64,000 nucleotides of DNA from CAYXVF01 sp964468125 (GTDB lineage: Bacteria; Myxococcota; XYA12-FULL-58-9; CAYXVF01): NCBI GenBank assembly GCA_964468125.1, contig CAYXVF010000019.1, positions 7,067 through 71,066 of the forward strand, written 5' to 3'. Each line of letters starts with the position of its first letter. Within the stretch, counting starts at the first letter, position 1. Below, piece after piece: positions 7,832-17,554 of the stretch. The notes under the pieces were generated by a model that had not been told where the DNA came from, did not search any database, and saw nothing but the letters and a program-made list of their open reading frames with translations. Made by a program: the position numbers and the translations under genes.

Positions 7832-10800
7832 ATGAACACACTGGGTCGCGTAGTCGTAGGTTTCCCTACCACCATGCTCCTCGCGACGTTGCTCGCGTGT
7901 GGCACCTCAACCCCGGAGGACTTTGGCGGCTCGGGGGGAGGCTTCGGCAGCGGTGGGGGCGGCGGTGGAAGCCAGGTCGACACGGTTGCACCGACGGTGC
8001 AGATCACGCAGCCCGTGAACAACTCCATCGCTCCCCCTGGCTTTGTAACACTCACAGGCACGGCATCGGACAATGACGCGCTCGAGCGGGTAGAGGTGGA
8101 GATCCGCGGCCGCTCACCGGAGATGGCCGCAGGTCTCGACAATTGGACCTACCGAACCCCGGAGCTCGCGGCGGGGACCTACGTGTTTATCGCCCGTGCC
8201 ATCGACAGCAGTGGAAACACGGCGGAGACCCAGGTGACCGTGTCGCTTCAGCCGGGGGCGGTGGACACTGAGCCCCCTACGATCTCCATCACGTCACCGG
8301 CGGAAGACGCGGTGATCGGCGCTGGGCCGTTCATCGTTCAAGGCACGGCGGTCGACAACGTAGGGGTCGCGCGAGTCGACGCGCGCTTGAACCTCTCCGG
8401 GACGGTGGTCCAGGCAACCGGAACGGACGCCTGGTCCGCACAGCTCGACGCGACCAGCCTGACGAGTGGCGAGCATCTGATCATCGTGAGCGGAAGAGAT
8501 CTGTCGGGCAACATGGCGTCGATTGTCACCCGGACCATCGTCGTCGATCGCAGTTTGCCCGTCGCCGAGATCTTGAGCGCACCTGCCAACCCGACAACCT
8601 CCGGGGACGCGAGCTTCATCATCGGTGGGGCCAATGTCGCTACCTACAGCTATAGCGTCGACGGTGGCGCCTTCAGCGGAGCGATTCCCGTCGCCGACCC
8701 GATCGTCGTATCGGGTCTGCGCGACGGTCCACACCAGCTGCAGGTCGTGGGCATCTCTATCGACTCGGTCACGCAGGTGACCCCGACCGTCTACGACTGG
8801 GTCGTCGACACGACGCCTCCCATTGCGGAGGTGAGCGCGCCCGAGAATCCCACGAGCTCGGATTCGGTTTCCTTGACGGTGAGTGGCGATGACGTGTCGT
8901 ACTACCGCTCCCGTCTCGATGGCGGCCCATATAGCACTCTCACTCCCATCACGACTCCGATCAGCGAAGGCGCGCTAGCCGAGGGTGCCCACACCATCGA
9001 AGTGCTCGGTAGCGACATTTTGGGGAATGAGCAGCTCGCCCCGACCGTCGTGACCTGGCTCATCGACCAAACTCCGCCGGATCCGTCGATCACTATGGTC
9101 ACCGGAGGCCCGGGGACGATCACGACCTCTGATGACATCGACATCACCGTCGGCGGACCAGGGATCGACGAGTACTACTACCAGGTGGACGACGGGCCCT
9201 TGCTCGGACCTTTCCCGGTTGACCAGCCGATCAACATCGATGACCTACCGGAAGGGGAGCACACGATCCTCATCTACGGCGTCGACGAGGCCGGGAACAT
9301 TCAGGATCCCCCGACGGTCATCACCTTCACGATCGATCTCGATGCGGTGGTTGCGGTGGTCAGCCAGCCTCCAGCGCGGACGAACGCGACATCGGTGACG
9401 CTCAACGTCAGCGGCGTGGACGAGTATCGCTATCGGTTAACCCCCCCGAGCGGCGCGCAGGGACCGCTGTTGGGGCCAACAAACGTCATCACTCCCATCA
9501 ATATCGACACCGTCGCACCGAGCCCCGCGGAAGGGGCCTACTCCGTGGAGGTCTTCGGCATTTCTGGGGGGACGGAACAGGTGATCGCGACCGTCGTTGG
9601 TTTCATCGTCGACCGCACGCCTCCTACCGCGGTTTTGGCGAATACGCCGCCTGCGCAGACCAACCAGCCATTCCTCAATGTGTCTGTCGGTGGCGCGGAG
9701 GTTGCGACCTATCGCTACCAGCTCGACGGCGGTCCTGTTCAAGGCCCCTTCGACGTCTCCGCACCGATCGCGGACAGTGGGATCGCAGACGGTCCCCACA
9801 CGCTTTCGGTCTTCGGCATCGATTTGGCAGGAAATGAGCAGAGCACTGCGACGACGCACAACTGGACCGTCAACACCGGGAGCGCAACCGCAGTGCTCAG
9901 TGGCGTACCAGACGCGCTCACCACGCTGAACTTCGCGACCATTACGGTCAGCGGCTCAGGCGTCGTGCAATACCGCTACCGGCTCGATGGCGGATCGCTC
10001 AGCTCGCCGATCGACGTGTCCGAGCCGATCGTCCTGACGGGGCTCTCGAACGGGCTCCGCACCCTCGAGGTCTTCGCCATCAACGCGGTCGGAACCATTC
10101 AGAGCTCTCCAACAGTCGCGACCTGGACCGTCGACGCGAGCGTACCCGAGGCGATTCTGAACAACCCTCCGCCGACCCAAACCGGCGAGGAGAGCTTCAC
10201 TTTTACGGTCAGCGGAAACGGGGTGTTTGAGTACGTCTACTCCCTCGACGGTTTTGCGGAGCAGGGGCCCTTCCCGGTGGCGACCCCGATTCAAGTCGGC
10301 CCACTGCCACAAGGGTTCCACTATATCGATCTCTACGGCATCAACCGTGCGGGCCTCCGGCAGACGACGCCTACCACCTATAGCTGGTCAATCGTTCAGG
10401 TGGGCCCGGGGATCGCGCAGGTCGACGGGATTGACCCGTTCACCAACCAAACGTCGCAGTCCGCCGTCGTTTCCGGACTGAACGTCGAGTCCTTTCGCTG
10501 GCGTCTCGATGGCGGCGCATTTTCAGCGCCCATCCCGGTTCCCGTGCCGGCCGCAGCGTCACTCAATTTCGAGGTGGGGGAAGGGCCGCACACCCTCGAG
10601 GTCGTCGGCATCAACGGCGCGGGCGAAGAGCAAGCAACGCCGACGGTGGTGAGCTTCACCGTCGACTTGACGCCGCCCGAGATCGTCAGCAGCTCGATCG
10701 GCGTGATCCTCCCGGACGACACGGTCGTGATCAGGTTCAGCGAGCCGATTCGCACCGATTCTGGCCAGTACAGCGTCGATGGGACGCTCCGGTCCAACGC

Positions 10801-12580
10801 CATCGGCGGGTCGACGCTTTCGATCGGCGGCAGCTCTGTGACCCTCACGCCGGGGACTCAGTGGTTCCAAACCCTGGCAGACTCGCAGCTCGTCACAGGC
10901 TTCGTGAGAGACCTCGCGGGGAACACGACGGCGATCGAAGTCGAGCTCGTCGTCGCAGCGGACGCGGTCTACGTCGATGGTGACGGGGGGAGCGGAGATG
11001 GAAGCTCGCCCGGAAGCCCGGCGGGAAGCATCGGGGACGTGGCGGGCAGCGCAGCACCGGGGGAGATCATTCGCGTGACCGGCGGCACCTACGATGAGAC
11101 GATCACCCTCGTAGACGGCGTCGCGATCGTCGGAGGCTGGGACCCGACCTTCACCACGCAGGATCCGCTCACCAACCCGACCGTGCTCGCTCCAACGGAT
11201 CTCACCTCCGCTCCTGCCGGTTCGCCCACAGGAACCGTCAGCTGCAACGTGGCGAGCGGACTGATCAGCGGCTTCGAGATTCGCGGCGCGGGGGGCTCGG
11301 GACGGGCCGCGGTCGTCGTCGGCCCGGGGTGCGGCGCGGAGGTGGTCTTCACCCAGAATCGCATCATCGCGGACACGGTGACCGGGCTTGGCTACGGCGT
11401 CTACGTGGAGGGCGGGGCCCAGCCGGCCTTTTTGGACAACGAAATCCGCGGTGGCTCCGGCAACGGTGAGAGCTACGGTGTCTACGTCGAGCAATCTGGT
11501 TCGAGTTTCACGCTCCAGGGCAACATCATCGACGGATGGCACGGAAACCCAGTGTCTTACGGAGTCTATCACGACGCAGGCGACGGCGTGATTCGGGACA
11601 ATGAGATCTACGGCGGAACCGGCTCGAAGGGCGGCTCTGCCCTCGGGCGCACCTGTCCGACCACGGCTGACGGTGAAAGCGTCGGGCTCCTCGTCAATGC
11701 CTCACTGGTGATCGAAGAAAACGGCGTATTCGGCGGGATGAGCAACGCGACGGGAAGCACCTGCGGCCTGAGCGGCGCGAGCACCTCGCGTGGCGGCGTG
11801 ATCAACACGACGCAGATCGAGCTCGATGAAAACGCTTTCCTCGCCGGAAGCGGTCCGGCGAGCGGCTGCGCCACGAGTCTCGCGGTCGGCCTCGATACGG
11901 CGGACAACGACGTTCTGGAGACACTCGCGGACGGTGGCCGAGCCTGCGGGGGCGCCGGTGACACATCGATCGCGCTGCGCATTCGGAACGGGGCTACGGT
12001 CTCCGTGGAGAATGTCATCGTGACTGGAGGAACCGCGGCGACAGCCATCGGGATCGATGCGGAACCCACTTCCGGCTACGCAATCATCAACGTTACGGCG
12101 ATCGACACCTCCGGCGGAGGGAGCGATTCGATCGGACTGCGATCGGCGAGCGCCGGAAATATGTTCAACACCATCCTCTACGGCTTTGGCACTGGCGTGC
12201 TCGAGCAGTCGAGCTCCGGTGCTCTCACCGCGGTGTCGAATAACGCGTTCCAGTCCACCGTCGCGTACGAGACGTCTTTTTCGGTCGCCTACACGAATGT
12301 TGCTGAGCTGGAAGCCGGGCTGATTTCGGCGAGCGGCAACGTCGACGGCGGCGTCGTGTTCGTCGACCTCGACGGAGCCGACGACGATCTACTCACCTTC
12401 GAGGACAACTTCGTCTCACTGAGCAGTCAGAGCTCCTGCGAAGTTCGCCAAGGCGGGGTCGCGAACATCACCATCGAGTCCTTCGACATCGAGGGCTTCG
12501 AGCGTACGGCGAGCCTCACCTGTGGCCCGACGAATTCCGATGCTGCGGGCTGGTCGATCGGAGCTTACGAGCGCGATTGA
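7832..12580 (+). CDS. Giant lipoprotein with Ig-like repeats and C-terminal beta-helix
   Basis: 1582-aa predicted surface lipoprotein. The ATG at 7832 gives a signal peptide ending in lipobox LLACG; an upstream in-frame start would spoil it. A Gly-rich linker (GGSGGGFGSGGGGGG) follows. Next come two bacterial Ig-like domains (VAPTVQITQP, PTISITSP), eight repeats of about 88 aa each with YRYRLDGG and HTLEVFGID type cores ending in VD, an Ig/SbsA-like domain with VVIRFSEPI, and a C-terminal part of about 500 residues beginning YVDGDGGSGDG with many short turns (VYVEGGAQPAFLDNEI) typical of DUF1565/right-handed beta-helix proteins. Repetitive cell-surface adhesin or polysaccharide-binding role is inference. 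It overlaps the convergent hydrolase gene by 16 bp. Confidence 0.9.
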   Translation: MNTLGRVVVGFPTTMLLATLLACGTSTPEDFGGSGGGFGSGGGGGGSQVDTVAPTVQITQPVNNSIAPPGFVTLTGTASDNDALERVEVEIRGRSPEMAAGLDNWTYRTPELAAGTYVFIARAIDSSGNTAETQVTVSLQPGAVDTEPPTISITSPAEDAVIGAGPFIVQGTAVDNVGVARVDARLNLSGTVVQATGTDAWSAQLDATSLTSGEHLIIVSGRDLSGNMASIVTRTIVVDRSLPVAEILSAPANPTTSGDASFIIGGANVATYSYSVDGGAFSGAIPVADPIVVSGLRDGPHQLQVVGISIDSVTQVTPTVYDWVVDTTPPIAEVSAPENPTSSDSVSLTVSGDDVSYYRSRLDGGPYSTLTPITTPISEGALAEGAHTIEVLGSDILGNEQLAPTVVTWLIDQTPPDPSITMVTGGPGTITTSDDIDITVGGPGIDEYYYQVDDGPLLGPFPVDQPINIDDLPEGEHTILIYGVDEAGNIQDPPTVITFTIDLDAVVAVVSQPPARTNATSVTLNVSGVDEYRYRLTPPSGAQGPLLGPTNVITPINIDTVAPSPAEGAYSVEVFGISGGTEQVIATVVGFIVDRTPPTAVLANTPPAQTNQPFLNVSVGGAEVATYRYQLDGGPVQGPFDVSAPIADSGIADGPHTLSVFGIDLAGNEQSTATTHNWTVNTGSATAVLSGVPDALTTLNFATITVSGSGVVQYRYRLDGGSLSSPIDVSEPIVLTGLSNGLRTLEVFAINAVGTIQSSPTVATWTVDASVPEAILNNPPPTQTGEESFTFTVSGNGVFEYVYSLDGFAEQGPFPVATPIQVGPLPQGFHYIDLYGINRAGLRQTTPTTYSWSIVQVGPGIAQVDGIDPFTNQTSQSAVVSGLNVESFRWRLDGGAFSAPIPVPVPAAASLNFEVGEGPHTLEVVGINGAGEEQATPTVVSFTVDLTPPEIVSSSIGVILPDDTVVIRFSEPIRTDSGQYSVDGTLRSNAIGGSTLSIGGSSVTLTPGTQWFQTLADSQLVTGFVRDLAGNTTAIEVELVVAADAVYVDGDGGSGDGSSPGSPAGSIGDVAGSAAPGEIIRVTGGTYDETITLVDGVAIVGGWDPTFTTQDPLTNPTVLAPTDLTSAPAGSPTGTVSCNVASGLISGFEIRGAGGSGRAAVVVGPGCGAEVVFTQNRIIADTVTGLGYGVYVEGGAQPAFLDNEIRGGSGNGESYGVYVEQSGSSFTLQGNIIDGWHGNPVSYGVYHDAGDGVIRDNEIYGGTGSKGGSALGRTCPTTADGESVGLLVNASLVIEENGVFGGMSNATGSTCGLSGASTSRGGVINTTQIELDENAFLAGSGPASGCATSLAVGLDTADNDVLETLADGGRACGGAGDTSIALRIRNGATVSVENVIVTGGTAATAIGIDAEPTSGYAIINVTAIDTSGGGSDSIGLRSASAGNMFNTILYGFGTGVLEQSSSGALTAVSNNAFQSTVAYETSFSVAYTNVAELEAGLISASGNVDGGVVFVDLDGADDDLLTFEDNFVSLSSQSSCEVRQGGVANITIESFDIEGFERTASLTCGPTNSDAAGWSIGAYERD
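8548..10666 (+). repeat. Eight tandem ~88-codon repeats in the giant lipoprotein
   Basis: Eight consecutive units of about 265 bp. Each encodes a beta-rich module starting near TPPxA, with a central Y-x-Y-x-x-DGG, a PIxxxxL turn, G-x-HTLEVFGID and ending PTVxxWxVD. Units are divergent at the protein level (clearly related, not identical), so this is an old array rather than a recent amplification. Unit 4 is aberrant, with an insertion after its YRYRL core. Confidence 0.85.
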
Positions 12581-14229
12581 TCCGTGCCTTCCGCGAGCTG
12601 GTCTGCGCGTTCTTGCTCGATCGTGCGCTTCACCCGGCGAAAGAGTAGGTAGACGAAGCCGACGAGGAGGAGAGGAATGACCACCGTGAGAAGGGTGAGG
12701 ATCCATTGCATCGTCGCGAGCCGCAGGCGAGGCGTGAAGGTCCAGGGGAGCTTCGTCAGCCGTGAGCCGTCGGCCTCGCCACCGTTGAGGTAGCTCGCGG
12801 CCATGCGGGCCATCTCGTTGGGCTGAAGCGCCCATCCTTCCGAGGCCAAGACGGCCTCCTCCACCGTGACGCGCTCCACGCGAGCCAGACGTGCGGCGAA
12901 GGCGGGCGTCGCCACTTCGAGGGTCGGGTCCACGGTTCCGTGAATGAAGAGTGCCTCGGGCTTTGCGGGCCCGGCGTCTTTAGGAGGGGCCACTTCGGTC
13001 GCGGATTCAGACGGGATGACGGTCTCGGAGCCCGTTTCTCGTGGTTCCGCGGCTTGCGCGGGCGCGGGCGCAGGCGCGTCGAGGGGGAGCCATTCGGGGT
13101 CGGGGGCGGCTCCGTAGAGGAGCAAGCGCGCCGGCGAGCCGAGGAGGTGATCGGGAGAGCGTTGATTCTCCGCGCGGTAGTCGCGCTCCGGGTCAAAGCC
13201 CAAGGGAACGGTCTTGGCCAGGGCGTCGCCCCAAATGAAGAGGTTCTGCCCGATGCTGTCGCCGAGCCAGCTCATCATGGCGAGTCCGGCGTAGGAGCCA
13301 TCCCCTGCCGCGGCCCAGGCGTCGACGGAGCGGACCGTGGATTCGCGCCCGAGCAAGGAGAGCGCCGTCACCAGAGAAAGGCGCCCGGAGTCGATCGAGG
13401 TGAACGCCCAACGTGAGGGCAGGCCCGCTCGGCCACGTTCGATCGCATCGAGCAAGTCGTCGCTATCGCAGTTCTCGCTTCCGGCGCAGCGACCTGCGAT
13501 CGCTTCGAGGTGGCGTTGGAGCGCGTCGGCGTCGAGGAGGAAGGGACCGAGCGGCGCCGGTGAAGTGGCGACGATTCGAGCGACCCGGCCCGGATAGCGC
13601 TCCGCGAAGGCGAGGGCGACCTGCATGCCAAAGCCGTCGGCGAGAACGTGGACCCGTTCGTACTCGAGCACCGCGAGCGCTTCGTTCAGATCGCGTGCGA
13701 CGTCGTCGAGTCCGAAATCCGCGAGCGAATGACCGGACTCGCGGAGGCGCTCGAGACAGTCGCGCGTGGCTCGTTGCACCTGGTCGAGGTGCGCTTCGGT
13801 CAGCGCCGGCGTTTCACGAATGACTCGGGCGACCTCGTTGCATTCGAGGGTGACGGAGCTGTCCGCGCCCCGGTAGCCGAGGCGCAGGAAATCGTTGCCT
13901 TGGGTCAGCTCGCGCGGCGGTAGGAAGTTGAAGTTGCTCTGTCCCGGTCCGTTCCCGAGGAACAGGATCGGGAGGGCCTCCGCCCCCGGGGCTTGTGCCT
14001 TGATCCGCTGCAGGGGCAGCGAGAGAAGCGCGTCGCCACCGCTCTCACGCTCTCGCACGACCAGCGTGCCGCAGAGCCCGTTGACGGGACCATCGAGCGT
14101 GTCGACCTCGCAGGGCTCGAGGCGCGGGTCTTCGAGGTTTGCCTCCTCGTCGAGCTCGGGGAGGGTGCGCATGCGGGATTCGCCGCAGGCGAAGGACAAC
14201 GCGAGCATGAGAAGAGCGGTTCGCTTCAT
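12565..14229 (-). CDS. Alpha/beta-hydrolase-fold lipoprotein, catalytic residues lost
   Basis: 554 aa, starting at MKRTALLMLALSFACGES with lipobox SFAC; a longer in-frame start at 14319 has no signal character. The fold is that of TAP-like alpha/beta hydrolases: FLGNGPGQSNF matches the oxyanion-hole region, the elbow follows in HVLADGFGMQVALAFAERYP, and the acid region is FIHGTVDP. The nucleophile elbow, normally G-x-S-x-G, reads A-D-G-F-G (Gly189 in place of Ser), and no His follows the late Asp at the expected site (LASEGWAL), so it is probably a non-catalytic relative. A Pro/Ala-rich insert precedes the last domain. A transmembrane helix (about residues 505-530) and a charged tail end the protein. 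The function is not recognised. Confidence 0.82.
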   Translation of the reverse strand: MKRTALLMLALSFACGESRMRTLPELDEEANLEDPRLEPCEVDTLDGPVNGLCGTLVVRERESGGDALLSLPLQRIKAQAPGAEALPILFLGNGPGQSNFNFLPPRELTQGNDFLRLGYRGADSSVTLECNEVARVIRETPALTEAHLDQVQRATRDCLERLRESGHSLADFGLDDVARDLNEALAVLEYERVHVLADGFGMQVALAFAERYPGRVARIVATSPAPLGPFLLDADALQRHLEAIAGRCAGSENCDSDDLLDAIERGRAGLPSRWAFTSIDSGRLSLVTALSLLGRESTVRSVDAWAAAGDGSYAGLAMMSWLGDSIGQNLFIWGDALAKTVPLGFDPERDYRAENQRSPDHLLGSPARLLLYGAAPDPEWLPLDAPAPAPAQAAEPRETGSETVIPSESATEVAPPKDAGPAKPEALFIHGTVDPTLEVATPAFAARLARVERVTVEEAVLASEGWALQPNEMARMAASYLNGGEADGSRLTKLPWTFTPRLRLATMQWILTLLTVVIPLLLVGFVYLLFRRVKRTIEQERADQLAEGTDQSRS

Positions 14230-14333
14230 GGCGAGCGATGTAATGGTCGATCCGATTCCGGGCAAGCGCCGGCTTGACGCGCTCGGGCGCTGCGAACTAC
14301 TTTCCGCGGGCCCAGACAAGCGAGGAGAGTGAC

Positions 14334-15383
14334 GTGAGACTACGTACGGCCCTGGTGGGAGTGTCCCTGGTTCTTGGTGCTGTTGCCTGCAAGAAGGAAA
14401 TCCCGGTCTCCGAGCTGGCGGCGAGGGTCAATGGTGAGCCGGTTCTGAAGAAGGACTTTGAGGCAGCGGTGGCTCAAAACCTATCGCGCTACGAAAATGC
14501 GGGTCACACGCTCGGCGACCCGGTGAAGGAGCGGATCAAGGAGAGCGTCCTGCGCCGTCTCGTCGAGCACAAGATCATGCAGCTCGAAGCGAAAAAGCTG
14601 AAAGTGGAGGTGACGCCCGCCGAGGTCGAAGAGCGCTTCCAAGAGCACAAGGGTCGCTGGCGCACCGAGGAGCAGTTTCAGGACTATCTGAAGCGCTCGC
14701 AGAACAGTGTCGAGAACATGAAGCGTGACCTCGAGCGCAACATGCTGCGTGATCGCGTCGTTGAGAAACTCGCCGGCGACGTGAACATCACCGACGAGGA
14801 TGCAAAGAGCTACTACGATGAGCACCCGGAGCGCTTCGTGAACAAGGAGCGCGTTCGCGTCAGCCGGATCTACAAGCGGATCACCCCGGCGATGAAAGAC
14901 GCGGACAAAGAGAAGCTGCGCAGCGAGGCGAAACGGCTTGCGGAGCTCGCGAAGAAACCCGACGCGAGCTTCGCCGAGCTCGCCCGCGAGAACAGTGACG
15001 CGGCCGATGCCAAGAAGAATGGCGAGCTCGGCTGGGTGCTGCGAGGTCGCATGCCACCGGAATTCGAGCAGGTCGCTTTCACCCTGGAGCCTGGACAGGT
15101 CTCCGGCGCGGTCGAAACGCGCACGGGCTTCGAGATCATCAAGGTGTGGGAGCGCCAGCCGGAAAGCCGCCGCCCTCTCGAAGAAGTGGCGGCGACCATC
15201 AAGACCTCGCTCGAAGCACGCGAACGCAACAAACGGCGGCGCGACGTGCTGAAGCAGCTCCAAGAGGCGGCGAAGGTCGAAACGTTTCTCGAGTTCGAGA
15301 CGGGACGGACGCCTTCCGCGCGCGGCAAGCTCCCGATCGAGCAGCCGAAGCGGCCGAAGGCCACGCAGCCGCAGGCAGAATGA
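14334..15383 (+). CDS. Parvulin-type peptidyl-prolyl isomerase lipoprotein (SurA/PrsA-like)
   Basis: 349-aa periplasmic foldase. GTG start with GAGGAGA 5 nt upstream; the signal peptide ends in lipobox GAVAC. A SurA-like helical N-domain (VNGEPVLKKDFEAA, VLRRLVEHKIMQLEAKK) is followed by a parvulin domain at about residues 160-275 (VRVSRIYKRI, FAELARENSD, GELGWVLRGRMPPEFEQVAF, TRTGFEIIKV). The Pro/Lys-rich tail is disordered. It should catalyse Xaa-Pro isomerisation and chaperone outer-membrane proteins. Its neighbours encode exported proteins but are on the opposite strand, so it is transcribed alone. Confidence 0.9.
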   Translation: MRLRTALVGVSLVLGAVACKKEIPVSELAARVNGEPVLKKDFEAAVAQNLSRYENAGHTLGDPVKERIKESVLRRLVEHKIMQLEAKKLKVEVTPAEVEERFQEHKGRWRTEEQFQDYLKRSQNSVENMKRDLERNMLRDRVVEKLAGDVNITDEDAKSYYDEHPERFVNKERVRVSRIYKRITPAMKDADKEKLRSEAKRLAELAKKPDASFAELARENSDAADAKKNGELGWVLRGRMPPEFEQVAFTLEPGQVSGAVETRTGFEIIKVWERQPESRRPLEEVAATIKTSLEARERNKRRRDVLKQLQEAAKVETFLEFETGRTPSARGKLPIEQPKRPKATQPQAE

Positions 15384-15386
15384 GTG

Positions 15387-16514
15387 TCAGCGGGTGCAGA
15401 CCGGGTTGGTCCCCGCGAGCTCGCCGCAGCTGACTCCGGTCTCTTTGACGCAGGCTCGGGTCGTCGTCCGGCACTGCCCGAAGGTGTCCCCGGCGCTCGG
15501 AACCTGAACGCATTCCAGACCGCAATCTTCTGAGCCTGCGCAGGGCAAACCGGTGATCGCGCAAATGCCCGCGTCGCAGGCGCAATCGAGGCCGCTGTTG
15601 CAGCCGCGACTGATGTTGACGCAGATGCCCTGCTGGCAGAGAGAGCCGACCGTTCCATCGATGAAGCGGACCGCGTCGTAGACGCCGTTGCAGTCTGCCT
15701 CGCCGACGCATTCACAGAAGGCCTGGGTGCTCTCCGAGCGTCCAACACAACGGCCGCCGTTGCTGCACGACGCGTCGTTGGTGCAGGGGGTTCCTACGAG
15801 TGTGAGCCCAACGCAGTTTCCAAAGCCGCCCGGGCAATCGCCGACGTCATCGCAGACGGTGGCGCAGTAGCCGTCCCCTGGGTTCACGCCTGTGTCGTCG
15901 ATCAAGCAGGCCAAACCTTGCTCGCAGGTAACTCCCGCTCCGTTGTTGCAGAACTGGCAGAGCTCGTCGCGGTCCGGGTGGGGTTCGCAGCTCTGAAATG
16001 CTGCGTTGCAGCGGTCGCCGTAGTCGCAGTACTCCGGATCGGCGACTCCGCGCTCGACTGGGCAGCGCTCGCACGCACCCGCTACTTGACCTGCCACACA
16101 CTGTCCGCCGTCGCACACATCGCCGAGGAGGCAATCACCGGCGTTTCGACACCCGCTCGTGCAGGTCTTGCTCTGTGGGTTGCAGAACTGCCCGAGGGGA
16201 CAATGAATGTTGAACTCGCAGGACGTGGCGAGGATGCAAGTTCCACCGCTTCGCTCGCCCGCAGAGCAGATCTCGTTCGCCTCGCAGTCCTGGTTGCCGA
16301 CGCACTGGGGAGCGACTTGACAGATTCCGAAGCTGTTGCAAACCCGACCGTCACCGCAGACATCGTCCGTGCGGCACTTGCAGAGTGCGTCTTCGCAGAA
16401 GAACCCCGCTGGGCAATCCGGGTCGCTGGCGCAGGCGCCTGCGGCGGGCTCAGAGTCAGAACAGGCCGCGCCGAGCGAGAGCAGGGCCAGATACACGCCG
16501 ACGCGTGGGGTCAT
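15387..16514 (-). CDS. Cys-rich lipoprotein with EB/Dickkopf-like repeats
   Basis: 375 aa. The ATG at 16514 overlaps the VWA gene stop (ATGA) and opens a signal peptide ending LGAAC. The mature protein is one Cys-rich chain with many C-x(4-6)-C units such as CASDPDCPAGFFC, CVGNQDCEANEIC and CRNAGDCLLGDVC, resembling the EB/Dickkopf-like disulfide modules common in secreted myxobacterial proteins. All Cys pairs should oxidise outside the cytoplasm. It has no enzymatic motif. Being translationally coupled to the VWA lipoprotein, it probably works with it on the outer membrane, possibly as a binding partner; that is inference. Confidence 0.85.
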   Translation of the reverse strand: MTPRVGVYLALLSLGAACSDSEPAAGACASDPDCPAGFFCEDALCKCRTDDVCGDGRVCNSFGICQVAPQCVGNQDCEANEICSAGERSGGTCILATSCEFNIHCPLGQFCNPQSKTCTSGCRNAGDCLLGDVCDGGQCVAGQVAGACERCPVERGVADPEYCDYGDRCNAAFQSCEPHPDRDELCQFCNNGAGVTCEQGLACLIDDTGVNPGDGYCATVCDDVGDCPGGFGNCVGLTLVGTPCTNDASCSNGGRCVGRSESTQAFCECVGEADCNGVYDAVRFIDGTVGSLCQQGICVNISRGCNSGLDCACDAGICAITGLPCAGSEDCGLECVQVPSAGDTFGQCRTTTRACVKETGVSCGELAGTNPVCTR

Positions 16515-17554
16515 GGGGTGCTCCCGGTGGCGAGCCGGTACTCGACGGTGATGTTGGCCTGGGCGCCGGGGATGACGTCCACCCCGAAGACGATCGCGTT
16601 TCGATCCGAGTCGTAGCTCCATCCCGCTTGCGTACCTTCCGGGATCGGGACGGGCTCGGGCGCGCCGACCTCCTGGACGCGGACGCAGAACGGAGCCGGC
16701 GGCACGTCCGGGCAGTCCACCGGTCCGCCGGTTTGTGGTGCGCCGGTCAGCTCGAAGACCGACTGCAGACCGGCGGCGCTGTTGGAAAGCCGGGAGAGCG
16801 CCTCGGAGAACTCGGAGCAGATGCTCGCGAGCTCGCCACCGCTCAGGCGGGCGAGCTCGGCGTAGCGTTCGCCCGGGCGGTTTGCTTCCCCGCGCGTAGG
16901 CTCGAAGCAGGGGGGCTCATCCGGCGGCGAGACGATGGCGGACACGCTGATCAGCGCCTCATTTCCCGCGCCTTTGTAGGCCTCGACGACGCGGTGGTAG
17001 TAGCCGGTGGGGCCGAAGCTCTCGTCGTCTTCGTCACTCACCATGATGACGAAGAGCGCCGCGTCGTCGCGGAAAAACCCCGGATTCGGTGGGGTTGGCG
17101 CGGTGCTTGGAACCCAGCCGGGTCCCACGCCGAGGGCCAGGGTCATGGTTTCAAAGCCTCGCTCCACCGGGGAGCCGTCGGTCCCGAGCGCCACATTCTC
17201 GAGGAAAACACTCGCGGCGTTTGGCGTAGAAGGGGTGATGAAAGGAACGTCGCTCAGGCCGCGATTCAGAACGCCGCCATCGGCCGGATCGGTCGAGATC
17301 ACGCCGATGTGATAGTCGACCGCCGTTGCGATGAGGGTATTGATGAAAGACTGAAAAGACAGACCCAGGCCGTCTTGCTCCTGGCCCATCGAGTCCGAGT
17401 TGTCCACGACCCACAGCACGTCGATCCGGGCCGAGGCATTTTGCGTGAACTGCTCGGTAGTGGGTTCGAGGGAGCGCAGCGTGTCCTCGCTGCAGCCGCA
17501 GAGGCAGGCCAGGAGAGCCAGCCCCCGCAGTCCGATGGAATCGAGCCGGACCAT
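16511..17554 (-). CDS. VWA-domain lipoprotein
   Basis: 347 aa. Signal peptide with lipobox CLCGC. A von Willebrand factor A domain starts near residue 43 with DVLWVVDNSDSM, an intact MIDAS D-x-S-x-S metal site; VSDEDDES follows later, in a position common to these bacterial VWA lipoproteins. Cys residues near the C-terminus (CFEP, CSEF, CPDVPPAPFC) suggest disulfides. VWA domains bind proteins through a divalent cation. It is first in a two-gene unit with the Cys-rich lipoprotein at 15387 and is transcribed divergently from the HD-GYP regulator, 120 bp away. Confidence 0.88.
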   Translation of the reverse strand: MVRLDSIGLRGLALLACLCGCSEDTLRSLEPTTEQFTQNASARIDVLWVVDNSDSMGQEQDGLGLSFQSFINTLIATAVDYHIGVISTDPADGGVLNRGLSDVPFITPSTPNAASVFLENVALGTDGSPVERGFETMTLALGVGPGWVPSTAPTPPNPGFFRDDAALFVIMVSDEDDESFGPTGYYHRVVEAYKGAGNEALISVSAIVSPPDEPPCFEPTRGEANRPGERYAELARLSGGELASICSEFSEALSRLSNSAAGLQSVFELTGAPQTGGPVDCPDVPPAPFCVRVQEVGAPEPVPIPEGTQAGWSYDSDRNAIVFGVDVIPGAQANITVEYRLATGSTP

